From Eucalyptus grandis (lineage: Eukaryota; Streptophyta; Magnoliopsida; Myrtales; Myrtaceae), in contig NC_052619.1 of NCBI RefSeq assembly GCF_016545825.1, forward strand, positions 2,991,501 to 3,055,500: a stretch of 64,000 nucleotides of DNA, written 5' to 3'. Made by a program: the position numbers and the translations under genes. The notes under the pieces are model-generated. The model had not been told where the DNA came from. It did not search any database and was given only the letters and a program-made list of their open reading frames with translations. Shown here in pieces: positions 46,235 to 58,261 of the stretch. Each line of letters begins with the position of its first letter. Position 1 is the first letter of the stretch.

Positions 46235-46669
46235 GGCGAAGGAAATCCGGTCGACGGAGGGCCTCGGCCGCCGGCTTCTAGCTTGTCCACCGGTTCCCCT
46301 TGGCTCAACCGGTGTCCCATCGAGCTTTCCAGCGAAGCCCACTTAGCATTAATGGGGCCTGAGATCTTATCCTCTCCGGCCGACGTCGGCCTACTCTCCT
46401 CGGCCGTAGGCCGTCCTTCGCGCGACGACCTCCCTCGCGCGCGTGAGTTGCAGCAGCGAAGGAGAGGGAAGGGAGAAGAAGAAGAGAGAAAGGGGCCGGG
46501 CCGGGGGGTGAAGAAGGAGGAGAGTGGGCCTAGGGGCTGCGCGAAAGGAAAAAGAGGGCTGGGCCTTGGTTACTGCTTTTGTTTTCTTTTTGTTTTATTT
46601 TTGTTTTTGCTTGTTTTGCTTTGTTTTTTTTTATTCGAAAACTTAATTAATAAAATTAAGGCGTCAACA

Positions 46670-46682
46670 GCTACCTCTCTTT
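46670..46682 (-). promoter_or_regulatory. Polypurine tract of the Gypsy element
   Basis: Minus strand AAAGAGAGGTAGC abuts the 3' LTR. This is the expected position and composition. Confidence 0.65.
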
Positions 46683-46929
46683 GAAGGTGAGCTTGTAGAA
46701 GTTGCATTCAAAGACAAACTGATGCCTAAATTTTATCCAGCATGCGCAGCAGATTATATTTTATTTGGGACTTATTATTCTATGTGAAAAAAGAGCAATA
46801 TAACTTTACATATACTAAGACAGATAAGAAGATACCTGTAGTTACTTACCGGGAGTGAGTAAGATAAGGTGTGAACCCCGAGTTTGGCAAGTATCAAGGC
46901 GTCATCTTACCTGGTGATATGAGGAGGTT

Positions 46930-47223
46930 GCTTTTCCAGGATTCGAACCATTCTTCGGTCACCTATTAAAACAATCAATAATTTGTTTAGGACCCGAACC
47001 TCTCTTCGGTCGCCTTGACGAGAAATTGCCTTTCCAGGACCCGAACCATTCTTCGGTCGCCTGTTAGAGCAATAAGTGATTTGCCTCGGACCCAAACCTT
47101 TTTTCGGTCGCCGTGACGGTAAAATGCTTTTCCTGGGCCCGAACCATTCTTCGGTTGCCTGTCAGAGCAGTAAGTGGTTTGTCTCGGACTCGAACCTTTC
47201 TTCGGTCATTGTGATAGGAGATG
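46930..47223. repeat. Tandem array of ~98-bp units (3 copies)
   Basis: Units start GCTTTTCCAGGATTCG (46930), GCCTTTCCAGGACCCG (47028) and GCTTTTCCTGGGCCCG (47126). Each holds two half-units sharing GACCCGAACC and TTCTTCGGTCGCC, about 47-49 bases apart. The array lies in the spacer between integrase and the 3' LTR. Confidence 0.85.
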
Positions 47224-47630
47224 CGCCAACCTTTCTTAGGGTGTCTATTTGTGGGTGCCTGATCTGTATTAAGGACACCAATTGGTACCCGACCTTTCTC
47301 GAGAGATGCGTCGACCTTTCTCAGGGCATCATATTTGTTGGGGTGTCTGACTTTCGTTAAAGACACCGGTAGGAACTCGACCTTTCTTGGGAGGATGCGC
47401 CGACCTTTCTCAGGGCATCGATTCTAGAAGATACCTGGACATTCACAGGCATATCAAAGAGTACTTGAATATTCACAAGTGCTAACCTGAAGGATATTTG
47501 GGCCTTTGCAGGCATCAAAAGGGGCATTTGGCTGATCATAAGCATTGGAGGGCTACTTGGATGATCACAAGTACAAATTTTTGAAGGATACCTGAATGTT
47601 CACAAGCATCGAAGGGGTACCTGATAATTG
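47224..47630. repeat. Degenerate repeat arrays (~86-90 bp, then ~38 bp)
   Basis: GATGCGCCAACCTTTCTTAG-like words recur near 47220, 47304 and 47392. After 47430 shorter units follow, of the type GATACCTGGACATTCACAGG, GATATTTGGGCCTTTGCAGG and GATACCTGAATGTTCACAAG. These are two further families next to the 98-bp array. Confidence 0.65.
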
Positions 47631-47632
47631 GA

Positions 47633-47917
47633 AATATCGAGGACATACCTTGGGTATTTGTGAAGGCATCTCATTTCTTGGTAATGGGAATATTGAGGAT
47701 GTACCTTGGATATTCGTGAAGGTCTCTCACCTCCTGGTAAAAAGGGAATATCGAGGATGTACCTCGCATATTCGTGAAGGTCTCTCACCTCCTAGTAGTT
47801 GGGAATACCGAGGACGAACCTGGGATATTCATGAAGGTCTCCCACCTTCTGGTAATGGGGAATATCGAGGACGTACCTCGCATATTAGTGAATGTCTCTC
47901 ACCTCATGGTATTATAA
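47633..47917. repeat. Tandem array of ~57-bp units (5 copies)
   Basis: AATATCGAGGA-type starts at 47633, 47689, 47747, 47804 and 47861. Each unit contains TACCTNGNATATTCGTGAAG and CTCTCACCTCCTGGTA-like halves. Spacing is 56-58 bases. Confidence 0.87.
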
Positions 47918-50753
47918 ACTTGAATGTGATATGAGGCTTACCTAGCTAGCCACAGGCATTCAAAAGGGTTGGGACGCTTGGGTAATCGCAGGCGCATAAT
48001 GTGGTGGAATACTTGAGTGGCTGCTAGCATTCAATGACACAATTCTGAGGACAACTCAGACCGGTCGAGCGTCATGGAAATGGAGTATTCGAACAAGGGT
48101 TGGTACTCAAAGACAAAGAGATACTTAGACAGTTGTAAATATCAATATTCTGGGGACAACTCGAACATGGTGAGTGTCAATAAGAGAGAGTACCCGATGA
48201 GTGGTGGGTTCTCAAAGATTATCAGACATAAAGCTCTCGAAGTGAGGTTGGGGATGTGCTTTCTTGACGATATCTCCAATCTCTAAGAGCATACTTGTTG
48301 TTTGCACAATATGCACGCATACACACAGTGATTATATGTGCTGTAAATTCATAAATTCAAATGTGATTTATGCATGACAATCTTGTCAGTTTTGTATCAT
48401 TCGAATTCCACCGGGGAAGATTTTGAAAGACAACCTTCATTCGAAATATAGATGTTCTAAGCATGCCAGATGAGGGACTTTCAGTCTGAAAGGACTTTCC
48501 GCTCACTCTTATGGAAAAAGCTATCCTAACCATTGATGTAGGATTTATAAGGACCACACTATCTCACTGTCATCATGTCAACAGGGGTCCGAGTATTCTC
48601 GCAAACGGTACGACTTTACCAGTGTGAGAGGTTTTTGTTGAAATTGTAATGAAGACTTGGTTAGCGGCTCGTCAAAGGGGACCATCAAGGTTGAAGTCGA
48701 TGGACGAAATGTTGCACGATCATCTCCGGGTTTATCAGTCAAGAATCCTGCGAAAAGAGATAAAATAATCTTGCTCGTACTTCTTCGAGCGATGCATATG
48801 AAATCCTACGTCAATTGAAGTGCCATAATCTAAAGAGACTTTTATAATGGGATGCAACGTAGGCTTGGCTCATGTGTAAAAGGGTGAGAGCTGGTGATTG
48901 CCTTGTCATTTGTCACTGGTCTTTCTTCTCACTGTCAGATGGAGGCTCTATCAATTGAACCACAACAGCAACTTCTCTTGGGAATATTTTTGACTAGGGG
49001 GCATTGGCATTGCTTTTACCAGGCACACTGCTTTTTCATGCCCCTATTTTTTATTCCAGTTTTTCATTTATGGGCATTGACCTTGCTTTTACCAGGTACA
49101 CTGCTTTTTATGCCCATGTTTTTTCATTCTTGTCGTTAGAGGAACTGGCCTAGACAGGCTCAAGCATGACACTGTTGTTAGACTCTTGAGTCTTCGTCTT
49201 CAGCTAGCACTCCGAGCTATGCTGCTTAAATGGTAGTAACTTCTGTTTTGCCTCCACGTGAGGGTGAAATTACAAACTCAATTGGGTTGTACAATGAATA
49301 CAAGTGCGTAGAGAAAGAATTGCTCTTCATCATTCTAGGGCACTTAAATTAACGCGAGTGTTCATATGCAATTAAGACACTCGAAAATTGATGCAAGTGC
49401 AAGCAAGAGAAATTCTATCCCTTTTTCTCACCTTGTGATGTTGACTTGCCTTCGACTTGCCCCAGTGTGGGGTGGTTCTTTGATGGGTGTAGGGTAGAAA
49501 TTTGCCAGTGTATGGGGCTCAAAGTGAGCGATGGAATGTCTCTCACTGTTTTGGTCATCGTACCATTCGCAAGAGAACTCTTTATCTTATAGTCATGGAA
49601 TTTTTTGCACTCATCTCACAAGTGTATAGATGGGGGACTGTGTGTGGGATATGGCTTGCCTGTCATCATTCTGACGCGCCTTATCCAGCATGCTCAATTA
49701 ATCTTGTATTCTTCACTTAGTAGTCTATTCTAATAATCCTTAATGGAATCAAAGATTTAGATAGACAAAATCGTCGTGCAAAATTCACTTGGAAAAAGGC
49801 ATGCAATATATGATGTGATAGAGTTTGTATTCTTAGCATAAATGAATGGTTTTTTGCTCAAAATGATTCTATTAACAACTTTAGGGGTAAACATATATTA
49901 AACCTTGAATGTCAAAAGGAGTATTCACAAAGGGGTGTCGATGGATAGGGAGATGTCACATAGAATAATCAGCTAGGGGTTGATAATTTGATCGGACGTC
50001 TTTGTTTTTGGCCCAGGCTTGGATCACTTGGTTTGCCCTATTTAACCATTTGATATGGCTCTTGAATCCCAATGCTTCTTGTCAATATGAGTTCAGAGAG
50101 TGAGTGTTAGAAATGATGCCAAGTTACCTTTCCCCTAGAGTTTATTTGTGCTGGCTCTTAGGGAAGTTGCTGACGGCCTCTTTTACATTTCAATGCTTCC
50201 TTCGACTGGCCTTTCCTACTTGTGACCACATATGCATGATTGCTGGTCGTTGATTGATTTTCAACGCTTTCATTCTGTGGAATTTTTCCTTCTGCCTTTG
50301 ATTATAGCAGCATCAGGCAAAGTCATGTACCTCAAGCTTCTATGAAATTTGAGATGGACAATCAAAACTTCCAATTCTCCGATGGTAATTACTTGTTGCA
50401 AGAGCATGTGTCTGGAACAAGAAGTGAGGCTTCTAGATTCTAAGATTGTTGACTGGGACAGAAGGTTCCTTCTAACCAGACTGGTTCCTGAATGACGCGT
50501 CCTTTACACCGAGCTGGGCGAAATTGACATGGATTACTCTTACGCGTCTGCCTGGGTAATGTCGATTTGCTTAAGTTATGCCATCGAGTTTGCTACTTGA
50601 TTTTCGGCACTTCCTTAAATGCTGGTGATTACCATTCATTGAGTCACACATTTTTTTTTATGATGGTGTAAATACATCACTCATATATAAAGGTGCATAG
50701 GCATTTTCATTCTGATAGAGAAGTGCTTGGCAATGCCAGACAATGAACATCTT
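47918..50753. other. 3' spacer of the Gypsy element
   Basis: Non-coding DNA between integrase and the repeat arrays. Diffuse repeats continue to about 48290 (ATTCTGAGGACAACTC near 48042 and ATTCTGGGGACAACTC near 48147). A two-copy ~73-bp repeat (GGCATTGNCNTTGCTTTTACC then ACTGCTTTTT) is at 49000-49120. I saw no conserved ORF. Long variable 3' spacers are usual in Tat/Ogre elements. Confidence 0.65.
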
Positions 50754-51811
50754 TCAAGGGTAGTACTTTTTTACAGCATCGGAATTAAATGGTTTAGAGA
50801 ATTCTCGCCCATCCATCTCAGTTAGGATCAAGGCTCCTCCGGGGAGTATCTTCTTTATTATATAAGGACCCTTGTAATTTGGGGCGAACTTGCCTCCGGG
50901 CTCTGGAAAGATTGGTAGCGTCTTTCTCAAGACTAGTTCGTTTACCTCGAAGTGCTTGGGTCGTACCTTTTGATTGAACGATCGAGCTACCCTCTGCTGG
51001 TAACACTGACCATGACAAAGGGCTTTCAGTCGTTTTTCGTCGATCATATTCAGTTGCTCAAGCCTTTGTTGTGTCCATTCTTCCTTGGACAATCCTGCCT
51101 GGGATAAAATTCACAGGGAAGGGATTTCTACTTCTACAGGCAAAACCGCCTCCATGCCGTAAACCAGGGAAAAAGGTGTTGCCCTAGTGGAAGTTCGAAT
51201 CAAAGTTCGATATGCTGTTAGTGCGAAGGGTAACCTCTCATGCTAGTCGCGGTAGTTTTCAGCTGTCTTGGATAGGATTCTCTTGATGTTCTTGTTGGCG
51301 GCTTCCGCAGCTCCATTCATTTGTGGACGATAAGGGGACGAGTTCAGATGTTGGATTTTGAACTCAAAAAACAATTGATCAATCAACTTGTTGTTCAGGT
51401 TTGACCCATTGTCGGTGACGATAGCTTCCGGTATGCCATAACGGGCGATTATGTCACGTATGAAGAACTTCATAACGTTTCATGCAGTTACGCTTGCATA
51501 GGATGTGGCTTCAATCCATTTTGAGAAGTAATCGATTGCGACCAAAATGAACGGTGCCCATTTGATACCTTCGGGTTGATTGGGCCAATTACATCGATCC
51601 CTCGCATTGAAAATGGCCATGGCTCAAATAACTGATGCAATTCAGTTGGAGGGACATTTATCTTGTCCCCGTGAATCTAACAACAATGACAGCTTCGCAC
51701 ATGCTGAGCACAATCGCTCTCTAAGGGGAGCTAGTAATAACCCAATCTCATTATTTTCTTGGCTAACATACGTCAATTCATGTGAGGGCCACATACTCCC
51801 CTATGTATTTC
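50754..51811 (-). pseudogene. Gypsy integrase
   Basis: The catalytic core is readable in pieces. SMRGIDVIGPINPKG near 51580 has the first Asp. Then come FFIRDIIARYGIPEAIVTDNG (shown in part; second Asp) and SSPYRPQMNGAAEAANKN with the Glu, at 51473-51243. The C-terminal part (51092-50754) has RVARSFNQKVRPKHFEVNE and GPYIIKKILPGGALIL and ends KKYYP. A zinc-binding HHCC region lies upstream, around 51600-51800. Stops between the pieces break the chain. No chromodomain is seen, as expected for Tat elements. Confidence 0.85.
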
Positions 51812-52477
51812 TTACATTATTTGTGTGGCTTCATTTGCATCCACACACCTTAGCAGGACTGAGTCATATGATCTTTTGTACAAATTTTCACCGTTGACGA
51901 AGAACCTCGAAGCCATTTTCATTAGGTATTTTTGATCAGAGGGAGTGCTTTCTTTAGGGAATTCCTGCTTCTGGACGTATTTCATGATGTCATAATACCA
52001 AGGTTTCCCATCGGGTTCTTCAGTTATAGTCATGTAGTGGGCCTGTCTTGTTAGGACTTCAATCTTCAAAGGCTCTACTTCTAACCCTTTCGTTACTTGC
52101 AACATAGATGATAGTGTTGCTAGTGCATCAGCAAACTGGTTATGAATTTTAGGTAGGTATTCAAACGAGACGTCCTGGAATTCTCCTACCAATTCTTCCA
52201 AGTAGTCGTGATAAGGCACTAGTTTGGCGTCTCTTGTCTTCCACTCGCCCACGAGTCTAGAGAGGATAATTAAGGCAGAGTCACCGAACACTTTTAGTTT
52301 TGACACTTCCATTCCAATAGCCGCTTGTAGGCCGAGGATGCATGCTTCATATTCGGCTATATTATTGGTGCATGGAAACATCAATTTTGCAGCCACAAGA
52401 TAATGTTGCCCATTTGAGGATATCAAGACCGCCCCGGTGCTTGAACTTAACAAATTTACAGCTCCGTCAAAGAACAT
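51812..52477 (-). pseudogene. Second (plant/archaeal-type) RNase H domain of the Gypsy pol
   Basis: 221 codons with FFDGAVN, NNIAEYEACILGLQAA, VFGDSALII and NQFADALATL, holding the four acidic residues expected of an RNase H fold. A domain like this downstream of the usual RNase H defines Tat-clade elements (often called aRNH). It is separated from the preceding domain by one in-frame TAA at 52481-52483. Confidence 0.85.
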
Positions 52478-52480
52478 AGT

Positions 52481-53670
52481 TTATGTGTTCTCTTTTACTG
52501 TTGAAATTCGGTCTTCTGGGGAATGATCCTCGCATACTTCTTGAGGGCAATCTATTAACATATCAGCAATCACCCGACCTTTAATTGATTTTTGCGACAT
52601 CACCTGGATATCGAATTCTGAGATCAGGATTTGCCATTTGGCCAATTTTCCCACCAAGGCCGGGCAACCAAGCAAATACTTGATTGGGTCACTCTCAGTT
52701 ACAAGGAATGTTTGGTAATGTAAGGTATATTGCTGTAGTCTGTGCAACACCCATATCAATGCAGCGCATGTTTTTTCTGATTTAGAGTAATTTTGTTCTG
52801 ACGTGGTGAACTTTTTATTCAAATAGTAAATGGCTCATTCCTTTCCACATGGGGTCCTTTCTGTGCTAACATTGCACCTAGGGATTCACTGTTGATGGTA
52901 AGGTAGAGGGTCAAAGGGTGTCCTGGAGTTGGGGGTACTAAAACCGGTGGCTTCATCAGGTACTGCTTTAAATTTTCAAACGCCAGTCGGCAGTCATCAT
53001 CCCATTTGATTTGTGCATCTTTCCCGAGAAGTTTAAAGAAAGGTTTTGTAGTTTCGGAAAGCTGGGAAATGAATCGCGCAATGTAATTTACTCTTCCCAT
53101 GAGGCTCCGGACTTCTTTTACGGTCAAGGGAGGAGGCATCTCGAATATCGCTTTAGTTTTTGACAGGTCCACTTCTATCCCTTTACAGCTCAAAATGAAT
53201 CCAAGTAATTTGCCAGAAGTTGCCCCAAACACACATTTTGTTGGGTTCAAGCGCAACTTGAACTGGCGAAGTCGATTGAATAATTTTTTCAGGGTCTTCA
53301 CATGGTTTTCTCCATGTCTGGTTTTGGCGATCATGTCATCAACATATACTTCAATTTCTTTATGCATCATGTCATGGAAAAGGGTGACCATGACACGTTG
53401 GTAAGTTGCTCCAACGTTTTTCAGGCCAAAAGGCATGACCTTATAGTAAAAAGTCCCCCATGGAGTAATGAATGCCGTCTTTTCGTTGTCCTCTTTCATT
53501 TTTATTTGGTTATATCCTGAGAATCCATCCATGAAAGAGAAAAGTTTGAATCCAGCAATACTATCCACAAGAACGTTTATGTGAGGTAGCGGGAAATCAT
53601 CCTTTGGGCTTGCTTTGTTCAAATCGCGGTAGTCGACACAAACCCGGATTTGACCATCTTTCTTCTTCAC
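52481..53670 (-). pseudogene. Gypsy reverse transcriptase and first RNase H
   Basis: The RT (53670-52819) has VCVDYRDLNKASPKDDFPLP, FMDGFSGYNQI, TPWGTFYYKVMPFGLKN and the catalytic YVDD at about 53335-53346. RNase H follows in another frame (52822-52481) with SKSEKTCAALIWVLHRLQQY and ALVGKLAKWQILISEFDI. A frameshift near 52820-52840 separates them. This is the part of the element best fitted for phylogenetic placement. Confidence 0.9.
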
Positions 53671-53688
53671 CGGTACAATGTTTGCTAC

Positions 53689-54138
53689 TCAACTAGGATA
53701 TTGTGAGACTTCGAGGAAGCCTACTTCCAGGAGCTTCATTACTTCTTCTTCAATCTTCTTTGACAACTCAGGCTTAGCTCTTCTTAGCCGTTGCTTCTTG
53801 GGGGCTACATGAGGGTTGGTTGGCAAGCTATGCTCCATAATCATTGGATCGAGGCCTAGCATATCGGCATATGACCATGCGAATACGTCTTGATACCTCT
53901 TTAGGAGGGCAATTAAGCTTGCAGCTTCTTCTTTAGGAAGGTTCACGCCAATCTTTATCTCCCTTGGATCTTCTATGCTGCCTAAATTGACAATGACGGT
54001 GTCTTCAGTAGTAGGGGGCCTTATTTCTTCGTGGTGCTTCCAATTCCGTTGAATTTCGTCGGAATCATCAAAATCATCATCTGAATTATCAGAATTGCTA
54101 TCATGGCTACTTACGATGTTGGTCTGGACCATTCCCAT
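53689..54138 (-). pseudogene. Gypsy pol, linker before RT
   Basis: Contains DVFAWSYADMLGLDP, QRLRRAKPELSKKIEEEV and GFLEVSQYPS, which lead into RT in Tat elements. An in-frame TGA right after YPS (53686-53688) sits where the family has a tryptophan codon. This suggests a single-base nonsense mutation. Confidence 0.8.
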
Positions 54139-54636
54139 ACCCTCGCCTGCCGCTAGATTATCTCTGTGTCATAGAGTAGATAAGCTAAGGGAACCAATAA
54201 GGCTAGTAGGATGCATGCTTCTTTCTTTTGAAAAGGTGATAAATTGTTCTTGAAGATTTAGAACAAGGAAACATGAGGAGACCCGGGCCTCAGATTTCTT
54301 CTTTCATTTGATGGCTGGCTATCATCAACGGGCCAGTTTGGTGTGTCTCCTCATGCCCTTAAAATATTTTCAACTTTATTTATTAGTAGACGTATTTACA
54401 AGGTGATTTTAAAAAATAGTTCCTTGAGTGGAACTGATGTTGAAGATAAAACAAGCTAGACTTTAAGAAATATGTATAGGCTCCCACGTAGGGGAGTATG
54501 CAGAGGAATTAAAAAGGATTCTACTCGAGCGGGTTTGCACCCATTTCCCTTGACGGTCTTTCGTTGATAGTGCCCACGAAGAAGTCTTCATACTAGTTGC
54601 CAGCCACGTCTCCCTGTGCTCCCGACTTTGCGGATT

Positions 54637-55065
54637 TCAGATCATCCATGCCTTCCCATCCATCAGAGACGATGTTGTGATGATGATCATAGACACTTTG
54701 AGGATTGAATAATCGACATAGTAGTCAAATTTACCACTTGGTTGACCCAAAGTGTCTATGATTGCCTCTCCTCTACGCATTTCCTTAGCATGCTCAGGGA
54801 ACATGGTACGGGTGCTGGGTACCACGAGGAGGTGTTCCTTGCCAAAACATAGCCACGGAGAGCGGAACGTGAATGCCCCAGCATCCAAAAGATCCTGAAC
54901 CTTGTCTCTTAGGACGGTGCAGTCATCTAACGAGTGTCCTAATTCCCCCGAATGATAATCACATTGCTTGGATGGATCATAATCAAGGAAGTATTCGGGA
55001 GTAGGATGGCTCAGTTCCCTGCTGATTATCCCTTGCTCTAGGAGGATGGGGAAAATAATGACCAT
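54637..55065 (-). pseudogene. Second zinc-knuckle block in the Gypsy pol region
   Basis: EYFLDYDPSKQCDYHSGELG then HSLDDCTVLRDKVQDLLDAG closely resembles the gag knuckle block at 56935-57354 (FSSYDPSKKCDYHMGEVG then HSTDECFVLKHRIQNLLD). Here it lies downstream of the protease and G-patch. Its presence twice in one element is unusual and points to internal duplication or recombination with a related copy. Confidence 0.7.
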
Positions 55066-55401
55066 TGATTTAGGAAAAGGCGAATATGGCCGTGTGCTTC
55101 TTGGGGATAAGGGTAGCCATGCCCCTCGTTAGGTCGTGTTAGTAGGGTCTTCTTCATTTACTACCAGCTCCTCATTGTGATGAGAGCGGAATGCATGGGT
55201 AGCTTGAGCGAAGTTTTCTGTCAAATGGTGTACAGTCTCGTGTAATTCTTCGACTTGGTGTTGAAGCTAGATGAACGAGAAGTTATCGTCTGTCTCTTCT
55301 AACTGCTCTTCCTCAATGGCACCTATGAACATGTCCCCGAACATGGTGGTCGTGTCATCTGGCCCCTCTTTCTTTATAAGTGAAGGCTAAGTTGTGTCTT
55401 C

Positions 55402-55698
55402 CTAGATTATGGGCAATTTCGCGCTTCCGGGGCTGAACCATTTTGAAGTATTCACTTCCTCTTCCTCATGCATCATCTTGGTTGGGCCTAGGAAAGTTTC
55501 CTCGAGATAGGGATATACAAGGCTGACTTTTTTCTTTGCTTTTCTATCTGGGGAATATCCTAAACCGATAGTATAGGGTCTCCTCGGGGCTTCAATAGGC
55601 TGACGGATGCCCTGACCTCTTCTACCAAGCCCTTGTCCTGGAATGAAACCGTGTCCAACCATGATTGCAGCGCTTGATACCTTGAGGACGAGGGGCAA
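55402..55698 (-). pseudogene. G-patch region of the Gypsy polyprotein
   Basis: AAIMVGHGFIPGQGLGRRGQ fits the G-patch consensus (regularly spaced glycines in a 40-residue RNA-binding-type motif). A G-patch after the protease is common in Tat/Ogre polyproteins. Confidence 0.75.
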
Positions 55699-55740
55699 AG
55701 TCCCTCAAGTTTCATGTATAGTAGACACGAGCTCGAAAGA

Positions 55741-56327
55741 TTAATAGCTGGCTTCGCTTTTGTCACTAGGTTCAACATAAGGGATGGCCGTCTCGTGGTA
55801 GATGTGGTGATCTTCTTCTCCTCGGACCGTGATTATTTTTCCTCCAACCACGAACTTCACACTTTGGTGGAGGCTTGAAGGTACTACTCCTGCGACGTGG
55901 ATCCATGGGCGCCCTAAGAGGAAATTGAACGCAGTGGGGATATCCATCACCTGGAACAAAATTTTGAATATGGTTGGGCCAATTTGAATGTTGAGCTCGA
56001 TCTCTCCCACCGTTTTCTTCTTTGTTCCATCGAATGCTCGAACTGAAGTCTTGGGTACCTGGATCCATGATCTCTCTATTTAAGGCGACAAAGTGTCGCT
56101 AGTGGACATATGTTAAGAGCATATCCATTGTCAATCAGCACTCGAGCGACGTGAGATGTGTTGCACTTGACTGATATGTAGAGGCCTTTGGTGTGTCCTC
56201 TACCCTCTTCAGGAATTTCTTCATCAGAAAATGCCATTTGGTCTTTTAAAAGGATGGTACTAACAAATTCCTCGAGTTTGTCATGCTCAATCGTTTCAAG
56301 CACATGTACCTCACTTAGTACTTTCAT
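55741..56327 (-). pseudogene. Gypsy protease region
   Basis: The first piece (56327-56076) has MAFSDEEIPEEGRGHTKGLY and ARVLIDNGYALNICP, the plant Tat-type D-N-G aspartic protease site; most relatives have serine where this copy has tyrosine after DNG. The second piece (56010-55741) has FNFLLGRPWIHVAGVVPSSL and KFVVGGKIITVRGE, which follow the protease in the family. A frameshift separates them near 56040-56076. Confidence 0.78.
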
Positions 56328-56844
56328 GAGGGATTTCGGTGCTTGACGGATGTCGAAGCAATTCTAGCGAGAGATCTGTTGCTGGTGATTTTCGTAACTG
56401 TTCCACCACATTATATTCACTGGCCTTAACTACGACCAAAAACTCCTTGGCTTCTTCGTCAGTGACGGGCTTAGCAGATTGAGTATTTGCTTGAGCATAG
56501 GTTCGCCCAGATCTCGTGACTAAACCAACATCAAGATCATAAGACCATGGTACTGCATTATTATATTCGTATTTGTAAGGCTGGGGAATCTCGATGACTA
56601 TAGCTGTTTCTGCTGTTGATGCTTGAACAATGGCTCTCTTCCTTTCAAAGACGCTCTCAGGTGAGGTGGAATCCTTCTTCTCCTTTTCCACATTTAGCGT
56701 GGCAAATTCTTGCTCCCAGTTGATGAGGACTTGCGATATGGTAGAAACTATGCTGGCGTGGCTGGCGTACACGATTATTCCGGCCTCTATCATTCTTAAT
56801 ATCGTTTCCTCCATTATTGCAAATGGTGGTATTTCATCACCCAT
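56311..56844 (-). pseudogene. Gypsy gag-protease linker
   Basis: AVPWSYDLDVGLVTRSGRTY and VTDEEAKEFLVVVKASEYNV followed by VEQLRKSPA are conserved in Tat/Ogre polyproteins between the gag knuckle and the protease. A function of its own is unknown. Confidence 0.75.
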
Positions 56845-56934
56845 ATAATACCCGATTTCTACTAGCCCTCGATAGATGTCAACAATATGTGCATTGACAT
56901 TTGATTTGACCGGCTTCAGAACTGAATATCATGT

Positions 56935-58261
56935 TTACTTTGTTAGCATGATTAGAGAGCGGATTGCTTTGAACATTGGCTTTGCAGTTTGGAATGAGAA
57001 GGCCTTAGTATCTAGTAGGTTCTGGATCCGATGCTTAAGGACGAAACACTCATCAGTTGAATGGCCTACTTCTCCCATGTGATAGTCACATTTTTTGGAC
57101 GGGTCATAGCTGGAGAAGTTTTCAGCATTGGGTCGTCTTGGCTCAGTTGAAAGGAGGCTCTTGTTTCGGAGGATTGCCAAAACCTGGGAGGGAGATCCAG
57201 GAAGCAGAGTGAATTGTCTTCTATTGTTGTAGTGCTGGGGTGGACGACTATTAGTCTGTTGTTGGCCTGTGCTTGTCTGAACAGTCGGGAGGTGACCGGT
57301 GTTTGCAGTGTAGGTGGCATTGACATCAATCAGGGGTTCTTTATCTTTTTTCATGTTGAGCCTTCTATTGACAGGTGCAGGCTTAGTGAACCAGCCGTCC
57401 CTTAAACTGTCTCAATCTCGCTCTCCCACTTTGGAATGAGTTGATTGAATGATTCGCGATCGTAGTCACCATCCGATTGCGGTATTCATAGGGGAGGGTT
57501 TTGATGAACATTTTCCTCAATTCAAAGTCAGTTGGCTCAAGACTAATCTAGGCAGCGAGATTCCTCCATCTAATATCATATTCTTTGAAAGATTCCTAGT
57601 TTTTCTTTTCCGTACGATCGAGATCCTCACGAGAAGGGGTAATGTCCATTATGAATTTGTACTGCTTGAGGAATGCCTCACTTGCTTCACTCCATGTCTC
57701 GATGAGGTTTATGTTCTTTTTGATGTACCACCTCAGGGCGGGACCTACCAAACTTGACTGGAACAACTGGATCATTAAAGGTACATTATTAACGTATTGG
57801 GTCATTCGAACCAAATACATTTGCAAGTGAGCCCTTGGGTAGGTCGTGCCATCGTACTTCTCAAACTCAGACATTTTGAATTTTTCTGGCATTTTGATCT
57901 TAGATTAGATGGAGAGGTCTGTTAGAGTAGGATCTTGAAGGCCCTGCGGTTGTTTTAGCCTCTCTTCAAGTTTCTCAAGGCGTTTGTCATGTTCAGTCTT
58001 AGATAAACTGTTGGGCTTTGCTTTCTCAACTATGATTTGGTGCGTATCATCCTCCAATTCGGGCATGTTATCATCAGTATCCCTTCCTTGATCACCTCGG
58101 ATAGACGATTGTGGTAACAATACTTCAATTGAGGCTGGGGCGGGAGCCAATTTGCCTTGGATGGAATCTATCTACTTTGAGAGTTGCTGAAGCACATTGA
58201 AGACCTGCTTCATTTCATTTTCCACAATCTCAATACAGCTTGGTACGTTCTCTTCAGCCAT
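56935..58261 (-). pseudogene. Gypsy gag
   Basis: The start is the ATG at 58261 (MAEENVPSCIEIVENEMKQ). A stop follows near 58172 and another at 57905. The capsid-like core (57892-57596) has FEKYDGTTYPRAHLQMYLVR, LFQSSLVGPALRWY and FLKQYKFIMDITP. The nucleocapsid end has YDPSKKCDYHMGEVGHSTDE. Frame and stop breaks make it inactive. Gag assembles the particle and packages the RNA. Confidence 0.83.

Larger units (their letters stand above)
44216..46669 (-). repeat. 3' LTR of the Gypsy element (2454 bp)
   Basis: About 430 bases longer than its partner because of an internal 417-bp tandem duplication. Layout on the plus strand: GGCGCCCGCAATC palindrome-like start; TTTTTGG/AAAATA low-complexity stretch (44530-44930); GC-rich GACCCGACC region; GACGG-type triplet repeats (45680-45780); and the promoter side with TATAAATA. 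ORFs inside (46178-46684 and others) are not genes. Confidence 0.93.

Noticed and set aside
46178..46684. 168-residue plus-strand ORF, with a counterpart at 61602-62153
   Set aside because: It lies in the LTRs, opposite to the element's sense, and is Pro/Ser/Arg-rich from GC-rich composition. The counterparts in both LTRs merely reflect LTR identity.
47633..47917. Regular repeats that might be read as a CRISPR array
   Set aside because: Units are tandem without unique spacers, diverged, and inside a plant retrotransposon.
52819..53670. Reverse transcriptase as part of an integrated pararetrovirus
   Set aside because: LTRs, target duplication, integrase, primer site and two RNase H domains show a Ty3/Gypsy element.
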